From assembly GCF_002419815.1 (NCBI RefSeq), contig NZ_DIGV01000013.1, forward strand, positions 1 to 64,000: a stretch of DNA of 64,000 nucleotides. Direction: 5' to 3'. The translations under genes were made by a program, and so were the position numbers. The notes under the pieces were generated by a model. It did no database searches, had not been told where the DNA came from, and saw only the letters and a list, made by a program, of their open reading frames with translations. The stretch comes from Brevundimonas sp. UBA5713. GTDB taxonomy: Bacteria; Pseudomonadota; Alphaproteobacteria; Caulobacterales; Caulobacteraceae. This document shows positions 7,059-15,799 of the stretch, piece by piece (the first letter of the stretch is position 1; each line of letters begins with the position of its first letter).

Positions 7059-9890
7059 CTACTGGACCTGACGGACCTCGATGGGCAGGCCAAGCGCGTC
7101 CAGTTGCGGACGCACCTTTTCCGCATCGCCTACCACGACCCAGACGAACTGGGACGGGTCCAGAACGGCGCGCACGGCGGCGTCCATCTGGGCAGCGGTG
7201 GTAGCGTTGATCCGCTGGGCCACGGATTCCTGATAGTCATCCGGGCGGCCGTACAGGTCATTGCTGCGCAGGGCACCGAGGATCGAACCTGCGGTTTCGA
7301 TGGAGCCCGGCAGCGAGCGGGTCTCGCCCTTGATGGTGCGGTCGTGCTCTTCGGGCTTCACGCCTTCGCTGGTCAGGAACGCGTTGTACTGGTGCAGCAG
7401 GGCCTGAATGGACTCACCGGTGCGGTCGGCCTGAACCGGCGCGCTGATGATGTAGGGCGAGCGGCCTTCAAACGGGTTGAACATGCCGCGCACGCCATAG
7501 GACCAACCCTTGGTCTCGCGCAGGTCCGAGTTGATGCGGCTGAGGAAGTCGGTGCCGACAACCGCATTGCCCAGATTAAGGACCAGATTGTCATCCTGAC
7601 CGGTGACCGGCAGGACCGTACCGCCCATGATGATCGACTGAGGTGATTGCGGACGGTCGATCAGCACAATGCGGGCACCGCTTTGCGGTACATTCGCATC
7701 GATCGATTTGGTGCCCTTGGGGGCAGACGGCGCAGCCCAGTCGCCGAAAGCGGCGTTCAACTGTGCCGTCACTTCGGCCAGCGGCAGATCGGAGACCACG
7801 AACAGCTTGGCGTTGTCCGGACGGATCCACTGCTGGTGTTGACGTACGATATCCTCGCGGGTCACGGCGGTGACGCCTGCCTCGGTGCCCGACGACGGAC
7901 GGGCATAAGGATGTTGCTCGCCATAAATCAGCGGCCAGAAGGCGCGCGAGGCGATAGACTGCGGCTGGGTCTTTTCGCTGGCCAGTCGGGCCAGACGCTG
8001 GGCACGCAGACGCTCGACCTCGCTCGGCGCAAAGGCGGGATTGCGGACCACATCGGCCAACAGAGTCAGCGACGGGGCCAGATTGGTGCTGATGGTCGAC
8101 AAGCTGGCGACCGAACGGTCGGTGCTGTTGCCAACGCTGACCGTGGCACCCAGACGCTCTTGGGCCTCGGCCAGAGCGCGCGAGTCACGCGTGGTGGTGC
8201 CTTCCTGCATGATATCGGTCATCAGGGTCAGGGCACCGGGCTTTTCAAGGCTGTCGGCGGCGACACCGGCGTTGAACTCCAGCGCCACGCGGGTCACCGG
8301 AACGGTGGCAACCTGGGCGTAGACGACCTCGATGCCATTGGCCAAGGTGGTGCGCTGGACGTCGGGGAAGTCGAGGTTCTTCACTTCGCCGACTTGCGGA
8401 GCCGCATCGCGGGCGACGCGCTGGATTTCCGGCGCAGGCGCGGGCGTGGCACCAGACGGTGTGGCGGCGGCCTCTTCATACGCCGCGCGTTCGCCCGGCA
8501 GTACGATCTGGCTGTAAACCGGACGGGTCAGCCAGCGCTGCATGGCAGCCTTGACCTGATCGGGCGTGACAGATGCCAGACGCTGGAGTTCGGTTTTGTA
8601 GTGGTCCGGATCGCCCGCATAAAGCTGACCTTCAGCCAGAGCCGAGGCCTTGCCGTTCGTCTGTTCCAGACCCTGGATACGGCGCGACACCTGTTGGGTG
8701 ACAACGCGGTCGATTTCGTCCTGCGTAGGGCCTTCGGTCAGCAGACGCTGGAACTCTTCATCCATGCGGCGTGCGACGGCCTCATGGTCCTGACCCGGTT
8801 TTACCGTTGCCGTGTAGGAGAAGGTGCTGAGGCGCTGGAACACCTGATTGCTGGCGCTGACGCTCGACGCCGTCTGCTCGCCGCGGACCAGAGTGTTGTC
8901 CAGTCGCGAACTGGCCAGACCGCCCAGAACGGAGGCCGCCACTGTCAGCGGCGCAGTGTCTTCATGCAGCAAGCCCGGCGTGGCCCACCAGCGGCTGACG
9001 CGGGCCTGTGCCACGCGGTCGTGCAGGGTCTCGGTGACCGGCGCGGCCAAGGTCGGCACGTCGGCTTCCTTGGGCGTGTGCTTGGGGCCCGCCGGAATGT
9101 GCCCGAAATAGCGGTTCACCAGCGTGCGGGCATCGGCCTCGTTGATGTCACCGGCCAGGACCAGAACCGCATTGTTCGGGCCATAGTGATCAGTGAACCA
9201 CTGGCGGACGGTCTGCATGCTGGCGGCATCGAGATCAGCCATCGAGCCGATGGTCGAGTGACGATAGGGGTGACCTTCCGGGAAGAGGGCGGCCAGCGTG
9301 GCGTAATAGGTCAGGCCATAGGGCTGGTTGTCGCTTTGACGTTTTTCGTTCTGAACCACGCCACGCTGAAGGTCGAGCACCTCTTGGGAAACCTGACCCA
9401 GCAGATGGCCCATGCGGTCGGATTCCAGAAACAGGGTGTACTCCAGCGCCGGTGTCGGCACCGTCTGGAAATAGTTTGTGCGGTCGAACCAGGTGGTGCC
9501 GTTCAGGGCCGTGGCACCGGCCGACTGGATCGCCTGAATGTGCGAGACGGGGCTGTTTTCCGAACCGCCGAACATCAGGTGCTCGAACAGGTGGGCAAAG
9601 CCGGTCGATCCCTTGGGTTCGTCCTTGGAGCCGACGCTGTACCACACGCTGACAGCGACCACCGGAGCCTTGCGGTCTTCATGGACGATGACCGTCAGGC
9701 CGTTATCCAACTGGAAGCGCTTCCATGGAATATCGACACGGGCCAGCAGTTCGCTGATTGGAGCGGCTTGCAGTTGCTCGGCTTGGAGCGCGCTGGCGGA
9801 GGCGGGGGGCTGGCCGCTGGCCGAAGCCGCGACGGGTGCCAAGCCCACCATAAGTGCAGCCACGGCGGCAGACGTTACAAGGCGTCGCAT
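7059..9890 (-). CDS. M16 family zinc metallopeptidase (pitrilysin-like, two-domain, exported)
   Basis: A 943-residue protein starting with the signal peptide MRRLVTSAAVAALMVGLAPV. The first M16 domain carries the inverted zinc motif HLFEH (FAHLFEHLMFGGSEN, about residue 90) with the downstream glutamate region QRGVVQNEKRQ. A second, non-catalytic M16 domain covers about residues 500-920 (RTTLANGIEVVYAQV onward). Such periplasmic enzymes degrade peptides. The frame continues upstream for 37 codons, but the ATG at 9890 has AAGGGA 6 bases before it and directly begins the signal peptide. It is encoded alone, with a terminator behind it. Confidence 0.93.
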   Translation of the reverse strand: MRRLVTSAAVAALMVGLAPVAASASGQPPASASALQAEQLQAAPISELLARVDIPWKRFQLDNGLTVIVHEDRKAPVVAVSVWYSVGSKDEPKGSTGFAHLFEHLMFGGSENSPVSHIQAIQSAGATALNGTTWFDRTNYFQTVPTPALEYTLFLESDRMGHLLGQVSQEVLDLQRGVVQNEKRQSDNQPYGLTYYATLAALFPEGHPYRHSTIGSMADLDAASMQTVRQWFTDHYGPNNAVLVLAGDINEADARTLVNRYFGHIPAGPKHTPKEADVPTLAAPVTETLHDRVAQARVSRWWATPGLLHEDTAPLTVAASVLGGLASSRLDNTLVRGEQTASSVSASNQVFQRLSTFSYTATVKPGQDHEAVARRMDEEFQRLLTEGPTQDEIDRVVTQQVSRRIQGLEQTNGKASALAEGQLYAGDPDHYKTELQRLASVTPDQVKAAMQRWLTRPVYSQIVLPGERAAYEEAAATPSGATPAPAPEIQRVARDAAPQVGEVKNLDFPDVQRTTLANGIEVVYAQVATVPVTRVALEFNAGVAADSLEKPGALTLMTDIMQEGTTTRDSRALAEAQERLGATVSVGNSTDRSVASLSTISTNLAPSLTLLADVVRNPAFAPSEVERLRAQRLARLASEKTQPQSIASRAFWPLIYGEQHPYARPSSGTEAGVTAVTREDIVRQHQQWIRPDNAKLFVVSDLPLAEVTAQLNAAFGDWAAPSAPKGTKSIDANVPQSGARIVLIDRPQSPQSIIMGGTVLPVTGQDDNLVLNLGNAVVGTDFLSRINSDLRETKGWSYGVRGMFNPFEGRSPYIISAPVQADRTGESIQALLHQYNAFLTSEGVKPEEHDRTIKGETRSLPGSIETAGSILGALRSNDLYGRPDDYQESVAQRINATTAAQMDAAVRAVLDPSQFVWVVVGDAEKVRPQLDALGLPIEVRQVQ

Positions 9891-10056
9891 GAGCAATCCC
9901 TTAGGTTGAAAATCCGAATGTGACCATAACGGGCTAATTTGGGTCCACAATGCGTCAATGTGGATTCTGTCCAAAGATTCACGCTTTGCGAGCGGTGGCA
10001 CCTAAAGTCGCAATTAGTTTGAATTGCAAATCAAAGTGATTTAGGGTTGCAGGATC

Positions 10057-10512
10057 ATGCCCCACTCCCCCGAACCCAAACGCGCTTTTGGTATGCGCTT
10101 TGCCATGCTGGCACGGCGCTGGCGTCAGTCGCTGGAAGCCTCTCTGGCCGAGGCTGGCCTGACCGATGCGACGTGGGCCCCCATGGTGCACCTGCACGAA
10201 ACGGGCGGGGGACTGACCCAGAAGCAGTTGGCCGCCCGTCTCGGCATCGATGCCTCAACCCTGGTGCGTTTGCTGGATATACTGGAGCGGCAGGACCTCA
10301 TTGTCCGCCGTCCCGACGAGCACGACGGACGTGCCCGCAAGGTCAGCCTCAGTCCTGCGGGCGAAGACCGCGTGCGTCACATTCGCGATCTGCTGTGGAA
10401 GCAGGAAAGTCTGATGCTCGCCGATCTGTCGGACGAGCAGATTGTCGCCATGATGCAGGGCTTCGAGGCGATTGATCGCTGTATGGCGGGCCATTCCGCA
10501 GGCGAAGCATGA
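10057..10512 (+). CDS. MarR-family transcriptional regulator
   Basis: A 151-residue winged-helix regulator. The recognition region LTQKQLAARLGIDASTLVRLLDILERQDLIVRRPDEHDGRARKV (described by its parts: helix-turn-helix at about residues 50-75 and the wing with D-x-R-A-R-K) is standard MarR. It overlaps the FUSC exporter gene by 4 bases, so it very likely represses the exporter in response to an exported aromatic or phenolic compound. The upstream 166 bases back onto the M16 peptidase promoter region. Confidence 0.92.
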   Translation: MPHSPEPKRAFGMRFAMLARRWRQSLEASLAEAGLTDATWAPMVHLHETGGGLTQKQLAARLGIDASTLVRLLDILERQDLIVRRPDEHDGRARKVSLSPAGEDRVRHIRDLLWKQESLMLADLSDEQIVAMMQGFEAIDRCMAGHSAGEA

Positions 10513-11606
10513 GTATGGTGCGTCGTCGCCATATCATGCCCATGGTGTTGCACCATCGGCATCTGCGGGACAGTTTGGCTGTCACGCGCCCCGCTGTGCT
10601 GCGAAACTCGGTCTTGGCGGGTCTGCAGGTGGCTCTAACGGTCGCTCTGGTCCTGCCGCTCGTGCATCTGTCGCCGTGGTCCGGCTTGATCGGCTATGCG
10701 GGACTGGGGGCCTTGTCTGCCCTGTTTGGACGGTTTGCCGAGACCGGCAAGCGGACCGGCATCGTCGTTATGGCGGGCCTGTGCCAGATCGCTTCTGTTG
10801 GCCTTGTATCGGCGGCAGCATGGTTGGGGGCTACACCCGCCATGCTGATGATCCTGCTGGCCTGTCTGGGGGGCTGTTTCTTTCTGATCGGGACACTCGC
10901 CCGTTTTGGTCCTCCGGGAGCGTTGATTTTCATGTTTGCGGGCACTGCGGCCATGCGTGCGCCAGACAGTCTTGACGATCTTCTGGCACGCATTGCCATG
11001 ACGGCAGCAGCGGCGGGTGTTGCCGTTTTGCTGTGTGCCCTTACCGAGAGCTTTCGTTTCAAAGGCCATGCCGAACGCCCTCTTCCCCAAGAGCCGTCGC
11101 GCACGCTGAAGGATTGGATGCCGACGGTTATCCGTATCTGCGCGGGTGCAGCCATCGCAGGCTTTGTGGCCATGGCTATGGGCATGGAGCATGCCGGCTG
11201 GGCGGCTCTGGGTGCAACGGCGGTTTTGCAGGGGCCGTTTCTGCACCTGTCCATTCACCGAGCGCTCCAGCGGGTGGCTGGTACCATTATCGGTAGTCTG
11301 GCAGTCTGGTTGATCCTGCAAGGCGGGCCGGGCACGTGGGAGGTGATCGCCCTGATCGTGGTGCTGCAAATCGCCACCGAGGTAGTGATCGGCTTCAACT
11401 ATGGTTTTGGCCAGATTTTCGTCACCCCCATGGCCCTGCTGATGACCTATCTGGCGGCGTCGGGCACGGCTGGACCGGATCTCGCGGGGGAGCGGGTGAT
11501 CGACACCCTGATCGGGGCGCTGGTCGGTATTGTCGTGGCGATTATTCTATCGACACAGAGTGACCGGATGCATCTGTCTGAGCGGCACGCATCGGTGGGT
11601 CGTTAA
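10509..11606 (+). CDS. FUSC-family (fusaric acid resistance/aromatic acid) inner-membrane exporter
   Basis: A 365-residue membrane protein with two blocks of hydrophobic helices (about residues 30-180 and 215-345), each starting with an amphipathic stretch, as in the FUSC/AaeB family that exports aromatic acids or drugs. Family-like stretches are LRNSVLAGLQVALTVAL, HAGWAALGATAVLQ and HRALQRVAGTIIGSLAVWL. Membrane-fusion and outer-membrane partners are not adjacent. Start overlaps the marR stop in ATGA, implying coupled translation and control by that regulator. Confidence 0.85.
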   Translation: MSMVRRRHIMPMVLHHRHLRDSLAVTRPAVLRNSVLAGLQVALTVALVLPLVHLSPWSGLIGYAGLGALSALFGRFAETGKRTGIVVMAGLCQIASVGLVSAAAWLGATPAMLMILLACLGGCFFLIGTLARFGPPGALIFMFAGTAAMRAPDSLDDLLARIAMTAAAAGVAVLLCALTESFRFKGHAERPLPQEPSRTLKDWMPTVIRICAGAAIAGFVAMAMGMEHAGWAALGATAVLQGPFLHLSIHRALQRVAGTIIGSLAVWLILQGGPGTWEVIALIVVLQIATEVVIGFNYGFGQIFVTPMALLMTYLAASGTAGPDLAGERVIDTLIGALVGIVVAIILSTQSDRMHLSERHASVGR

Positions 11607-11639
11607 AAAAAGCCCCGGCCTTTCGGTCGGGGCTTTTTT
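11604..11639. terminator. Bidirectional terminator between FUSC gene and lepA
   Basis: Stem AGCCCCGGCC / GGTCGGGGCT around TTTC, flanked by A7 on the left and T6 on the right, so it can serve both converging genes. Confidence 0.88.
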
Positions 11640-11656
11640 GATAGGCTTGTGGACGA

Positions 11657-13465
11657 TCAATCGTCGTCCATCTTGAGCGCGGCGATGAAGGCTTCCTGCG
11701 GAATCTCCACCTTGCCGAACTGGCGCATGCGCTTCTTGCCGGCCTTCTGCTTCTCGAGCAGCTTCTTCTTACGGGTGGCGTCACCGCCGTAGCATTTCGA
11801 CGTCACGTCCTTACGCAGGGCGCGGACGGTCTCGCGGGCGATGATCTTGCCGCCGATCGCCGCCTGGATCGGAATGACGAACATGTGCGGCGGGATCAGT
11901 TCCTTCATCTTCTCGACCATGCCGCGACCACGGGTTTCGGCGCGGGCGCGGTGAACCAGCATCGACAGGGCGTCGACCGGCTCGGCATTGACGAGGATGC
12001 TCATCTTCACCAGATCGCCGACCTTATACTCGGTGATCTCGTAGTCGAACGAGGCATAACCCTTGGAGATCGACTTCAGGCGGTCGTAGAAGTCGAACAC
12101 CACTTCGTTGAGCGGCAGCTCGTACACGACCATGGCGCGCGAACCGACATAGGACAGCTCGAGCTGGTTGCCGCGACGGTCCTGGCACAGCTTGATCACG
12201 CCGCCGAGGTATTCGTCCGGCGTCAGGATGGTGGCCTTGATCCACGGCTCGGCAATGGTGTCGATCTGCATCACGTCCGGCAGGTCGGCCGGATTGTGCA
12301 GATCCATTTCGGTGCCGTCGCGCAGGCCGATCTTATAGACCACCGACGGGGCGGTTGCGATCAGGTCGAGGTTGAACTCGCGGCTCAGGCGTTCCTGAAT
12401 GATTTCGAGGTGCAGCAGGCCAAGGAAGCCGCAGCGGAAGCCGAAGCCCAGAGCCGGACTGGATTCCATCTCATAGGTGAACGAGGCGTCGTTCAGGCGC
12501 AGCTTGCCAATGGCGGCGCGCAGATCGTCAAAGTCCGCGGCATCCACAGGGAACAGGCCGCAGAACACCACCGACTGGACTTCCTTAAAGCCCTTCAGCG
12601 GTTCGGCGGTCGGCTTCTTGTCGTCGGTGATGGTATCGCCGACGGCGGCGTGGGCCACTTCCTTGATCTGGGCGGTGATGAAGCCGACCTCGCCCGGGCC
12701 GAGCTGCTCGACCGGCGTATTCTTGGGCAGGAAGACGCCGACGCGGTCGACCAGATGGGTCGTGCCCGATTGCATCATCTTCACGCGCATACCGGCCTTC
12801 AGCACGCCGTCGAACACGCGCACCAGCAGCACCACGCCGAGGTAGGGGTCGTACCAAGCATCGACCAGCATGGCCTTCAGCGGAGCGGTCACATCGCCCT
12901 TGGGCGGCGGCAGGCGGGTGACGATGCCTTCCAGCACGTCTTCGATGCCGATGCCCGACTTGGCTGAACATTCGATGGCGTCCGAGGCGTCGATGCCGAT
13001 CACATCCTCGATCTGGGCCTTCACGCGCTCGGGTTCGGCGGCGGGCAGGTCGATCTTGTTGAGGACCGGAACGATCTCGTGATTGTTGTCGATGGCCTGA
13101 TAGACGTTGGCCAGAGTCTGGGCTTCCACGCCCTGCGAGGCATCGACCACCAGAATGGAGCCTTCGCAGGCGGCCAGCGAGCGCGACACCTCATAGGCGA
13201 AGTCGACGTGACCCGGGGTGTCCATCAGGTTGAGGATATAGTCCTCGCCATCCTTGGCCTTGTATTTCAGACGCACCGTCTGGGCCTTGATAGTGATGCC
13301 GCGCTCCTTCTCGATATCCATATTATCGAGAACCTGTTCCGACATTTCGCGCGCGGTCAGGCCACCGGTGAATTGAATCAGGCGGTCAGACAGCGTCGAT
13401 TTGCCATGGTCGATGTGGGCGACAACGGAAAAATTCCGGATGCGTTCGATAGGAGGCGTCGTCAT
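11657..13465 (-). CDS. lepA: Elongation factor 4 (LepA)
   Basis: A 602-residue translational GTPase of standard length. G-domain motifs are clear: VAHIDHGKSTL (P-loop), RGITIKAQ, DTPGHVDFAYEV (G3) and LNKIDLP (G4). The LepA-specific C-terminus is present (CYGGDATRKKKLLEKQKAG). EF4 can back-translocate or remodel ribosomes under stress. It runs convergent to the FUSC gene and divergent from the tadE-like gene. No strong ribosome-binding site precedes the ATG. Confidence 0.98.
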   Translation of the reverse strand: MTTPPIERIRNFSVVAHIDHGKSTLSDRLIQFTGGLTAREMSEQVLDNMDIEKERGITIKAQTVRLKYKAKDGEDYILNLMDTPGHVDFAYEVSRSLAACEGSILVVDASQGVEAQTLANVYQAIDNNHEIVPVLNKIDLPAAEPERVKAQIEDVIGIDASDAIECSAKSGIGIEDVLEGIVTRLPPPKGDVTAPLKAMLVDAWYDPYLGVVLLVRVFDGVLKAGMRVKMMQSGTTHLVDRVGVFLPKNTPVEQLGPGEVGFITAQIKEVAHAAVGDTITDDKKPTAEPLKGFKEVQSVVFCGLFPVDAADFDDLRAAIGKLRLNDASFTYEMESSPALGFGFRCGFLGLLHLEIIQERLSREFNLDLIATAPSVVYKIGLRDGTEMDLHNPADLPDVMQIDTIAEPWIKATILTPDEYLGGVIKLCQDRRGNQLELSYVGSRAMVVYELPLNEVVFDFYDRLKSISKGYASFDYEITEYKVGDLVKMSILVNAEPVDALSMLVHRARAETRGRGMVEKMKELIPPHMFVIPIQAAIGGKIIARETVRALRKDVTSKCYGGDATRKKKLLEKQKAGKKRMRQFGKVEIPQEAFIAALKMDDD

Positions 13466-13551
13466 GCAGCGGCGCTTAGCATTGGCTGAGGATAAACGCC
13501 ACTTCCCTGATGCGCGCAGGGGCAGGTTCGTCCTCCACGCCAGAAACCAGG

Positions 13552-13579
13552 GCGGCGTTACGGGGTATTACGCATAACG
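13552..13579. promoter_or_regulatory. Inverted repeat in the lepA/tadE intergenic region
   Basis: GGCGTTA (13552-13558) and TAACGCC (13573-13579) form a perfect 7-base dyad around 14 bases. It lies midway between two divergent genes and could be an operator; no factor is identified. Confidence 0.3.
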
Positions 13580-13649
13580 CCGATTCACCATTCCGTGTAA
13601 CAACGATTTAAGCTGTGCAGCATTTAGTATAGTGTTGTTATTCGGAGTG

Positions 13650-13657
13650 CCCCCCCC
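13650..13657 (+). repeat. C8 homopolymer between ribosome-binding site and ATG of the tadE-like gene
   Basis: GGAG at 13644-13647 is separated from the ATG at 13658 by TG plus eight cytosines. Any change in tract length changes the spacing between ribosome-binding site and start codon. Confidence 0.8.
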
Positions 13658-14074
13658 ATGCTACGGATAGGTAAACGGGCCGAGCGATCCCGAGAGGGTG
13701 TCGCGGCTGTCGAGTTCGCTATCGTGTTCCCCCTGCTGTTGTTCATGCTGGTAGGGATGATTGTCTATGGCGGATGGTTCTGGTTGGCCCATTCGGTCCA
13801 GTCTCTCGCCTATGAATCGGCGCGGGCATCGCTGGGCGGTCTGGATGCGGCCGAACGCCGTGCCCTTGCGCTCGATTTCGTCAGCCAGCGCGGGCCCGAG
13901 ATCGGCGTGCCGGTCGGCGCGACCTCTGTTTCGGTGAACAGCGACAATCAGGTGGTGGCGGTGACCATCAACTATGACGTCAGCACGCATCCGATCATGG
14001 CTCTGAAAGGCCTAACGGTTCCGCCGCCCCAGACCATCAGCAAAGAGGCGGTTGTTCGCCTGGGCGGCTACTGA
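13658..14074 (+). CDS. TadE-like pilus-assembly/pseudopilin protein
   Basis: A 138-residue protein with the TadE signature: basic N-terminus, then EGVAAVEFAIVFPLLLFMLVG (read as GVAAVEFAIVFPLLLFMLV), in which the conserved glutamate sits inside the hydrophobic helix. The rest is a short periplasmic domain. TadE pseudopilins belong to Flp/Tad pili. It is followed after 2 bases by a TadG-like gene, but no tadA, tadB, tadC, rcpA or flp gene is in the window, so this is an orphan pair. Confidence 0.85.
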   Translation: MLRIGKRAERSREGVAAVEFAIVFPLLLFMLVGMIVYGGWFWLAHSVQSLAYESARASLGGLDAAERRALALDFVSQRGPEIGVPVGATSVSVNSDNQVVAVTINYDVSTHPIMALKGLTVPPPQTISKEAVVRLGGY

Positions 14075-14076
14075 CT

Positions 14077-15729
14077 ATGAGGCCGCGCGCGACAGCCTTG
14101 GCGGGGTTGCTGCGGCGCTTTGGTCGCGGACGCGATGGCGGTGTGGCCATCATTGTCGCGGGCTCGGCCTTTATGATTGTCGTTCTGGCGGCGCTGGCGG
14201 TGGACCTCGGGTCTATCGTTCTTCGCGCGCGAGAGATTCAAGGCGCGGCCGATCTGGCTGCCTTGTCGGCGGCGCGCGATATCCCCCGCGCGCAAGCGGC
14301 GGCATTGGCCACGACCCGGGACAATCTCGGGCCCGATGCCACTGTGCGTACAGACGTCGGTGTCTGGGTAGGTGATCCGACTAAGACGCCGGAACAAAGA
14401 TTTTCCGTGACCGCCACCAAGCCCAATGGCGCACGGGTCGAGGTGACGGCACCTGCGCGGCTTTATTTTGCGGCCATACTGGGCAAGTCCCACATCATGA
14501 TCACCCGAAAGGCCACGGCGGCCATTCCGGGGGCAGAGCCTTCGGCCCTGTTCACCATTGGCTCGCGCTTGCTGAGCCTTGATCGCGGACTGGTGAATGC
14601 CCTTTTGACGGGACTTTTGGGGTCGAACGTCAGCCTGTCGGTTATGGACTATAACCGGCTGGTCGGCGCGGATGTAAACCTGCTCGAATTCCTTGATGTG
14701 CTGGCCGTGCGACTGAATCTCGAGGCAGGCGACTATGACGCCCTGCTGCGCCACGAGGTCGAGACCGGCCTGCTTCTGAAAGTGCTCGAGGTTGTCGCCA
14801 GCAGTGATGCGCGGTCCGTCCTGAGCCAGCTGACGGGCCTGCCTTTGACAGCCAAGGTCAAAGTCGCCGACCTGATCGGGGTTGAGGCCGATGCCAGTGA
14901 TGGTTTGCGGCGTGGCCTTGATCTGGATGTGGGAGCGCTGGACCTTCTGGTCGCCACTCTGGAGACCGCGAACCAGAACCGCCATCTGGCGCTGGATACG
15001 ACACTCAACCTTGGCTTGGCCGATGTGACGTTGATGGCGGCCATTGGCGAAAAGCCCAATCAGTCCTCTTGGGTCACTCTGTCGACTAAAAATGGCGAAG
15101 TGCTCAAGACGGCCCAGACCCGCATCTATGCGCGGGTGAACACCAAAAACTTCATCCCCGAGCTGTTAAAGCTGGACCTTGAGTTGATTGCCGAGGTGGC
15201 TTCTGCCGAGGCCCAAATTACAGACATTCGCTGCCAGGGCTCGCCGGCTGTTGACGTCAGTGCGGTTCCCGGACTGCTGCGCGTCAGTCTGGGAGATGTG
15301 AAGAACCGGCAGGACCTGCGCGACTTCAAGAAGAAGATCGTGACCGAGCGCAAACATCTGGCCACGGTCCTGCTTATACCTGTCTATGTGTATGCCAACC
15401 TTGAGAGCAAGGACCGCACGGCCCAGAGACTGACCTTTAGCAAGGCCAATATCGAAAGCCGCACCTATAAGAAGGTCCGCTCCAAGGAGATTGCCTCCAG
15501 CCTGTTGACCAGTCTGACGAAGGAGCTGGAACTGGATATCGGCTTGCTGAGCCTGGGGTGGGTGGTCAACCTCCTGACGCCGCTGACGTCGCTGCTGGGC
15601 TGGATTCTGGACATGATCCTCAACCCGCTGCTCAGCCTCCTCGGGATAGGTCTTGGCGAGGCCGATGTGGGCGTACTGGGCGTCAACTGCACGGGGGGCG
15701 TCGGTGGCATTCCCCATCTGGTTGGCTGA
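14077..15729 (+). CDS. TadG-like protein with long leucine-rich extracytoplasmic part
   Basis: A 550-residue protein. Residues 25-60 are the TadG N-terminal segment (GGVAIIVAGSAFMIVVLAAL, then a region with QGAADLAALSAAR). Residues 150-400 are rich in leucine and aspartate, with no repeat I can name. A hydrophobic pair near the C-terminus (LLTPLTSLLGWILDMILNPL, about residue 500) could be a second membrane segment. TadG-like proteins anchor or modulate Flp pilus assembly; the related DUF2134 group has unknown role. Coupled to the tadE-like gene 2 bases upstream; a terminator follows. Confidence 0.75.
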   Translation: MRPRATALAGLLRRFGRGRDGGVAIIVAGSAFMIVVLAALAVDLGSIVLRAREIQGAADLAALSAARDIPRAQAAALATTRDNLGPDATVRTDVGVWVGDPTKTPEQRFSVTATKPNGARVEVTAPARLYFAAILGKSHIMITRKATAAIPGAEPSALFTIGSRLLSLDRGLVNALLTGLLGSNVSLSVMDYNRLVGADVNLLEFLDVLAVRLNLEAGDYDALLRHEVETGLLLKVLEVVASSDARSVLSQLTGLPLTAKVKVADLIGVEADASDGLRRGLDLDVGALDLLVATLETANQNRHLALDTTLNLGLADVTLMAAIGEKPNQSSWVTLSTKNGEVLKTAQTRIYARVNTKNFIPELLKLDLELIAEVASAEAQITDIRCQGSPAVDVSAVPGLLRVSLGDVKNRQDLRDFKKKIVTERKHLATVLLIPVYVYANLESKDRTAQRLTFSKANIESRTYKKVRSKEIASSLLTSLTKELELDIGLLSLGWVVNLLTPLTSLLGWILDMILNPLLSLLGIGLGEADVGVLGVNCTGGVGGIPHLVG

Positions 15730-15748
15730 TCAATCGCAGGGCAAAGAA

Positions 15749-15778
15749 AAAGGCCGGAGGGATGTCCCTCCGGCCTTT
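15749..15778. terminator. Bidirectional terminator between tadG-like gene and M23 peptidase gene
   Basis: AAAGGCCGGAGGGA and TCCCTCCGGCCTTT form a near-perfect hairpin, with A-rich sequence before it and TCTTATT after, between two converging genes. Confidence 0.85.
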
Positions 15779-15799
15779 CTTATTAGACTCTGAACGAAA

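Noticed and set aside
5883..9923. Two long frames on the plus strand (587 and 758 codons) opposite the NYN gene and the M16 peptidase
   Set aside because: They lie in the antisense of strongly supported genes, have no domain I can name and are rich in H/G/R/Q as GC-rich shadows are.
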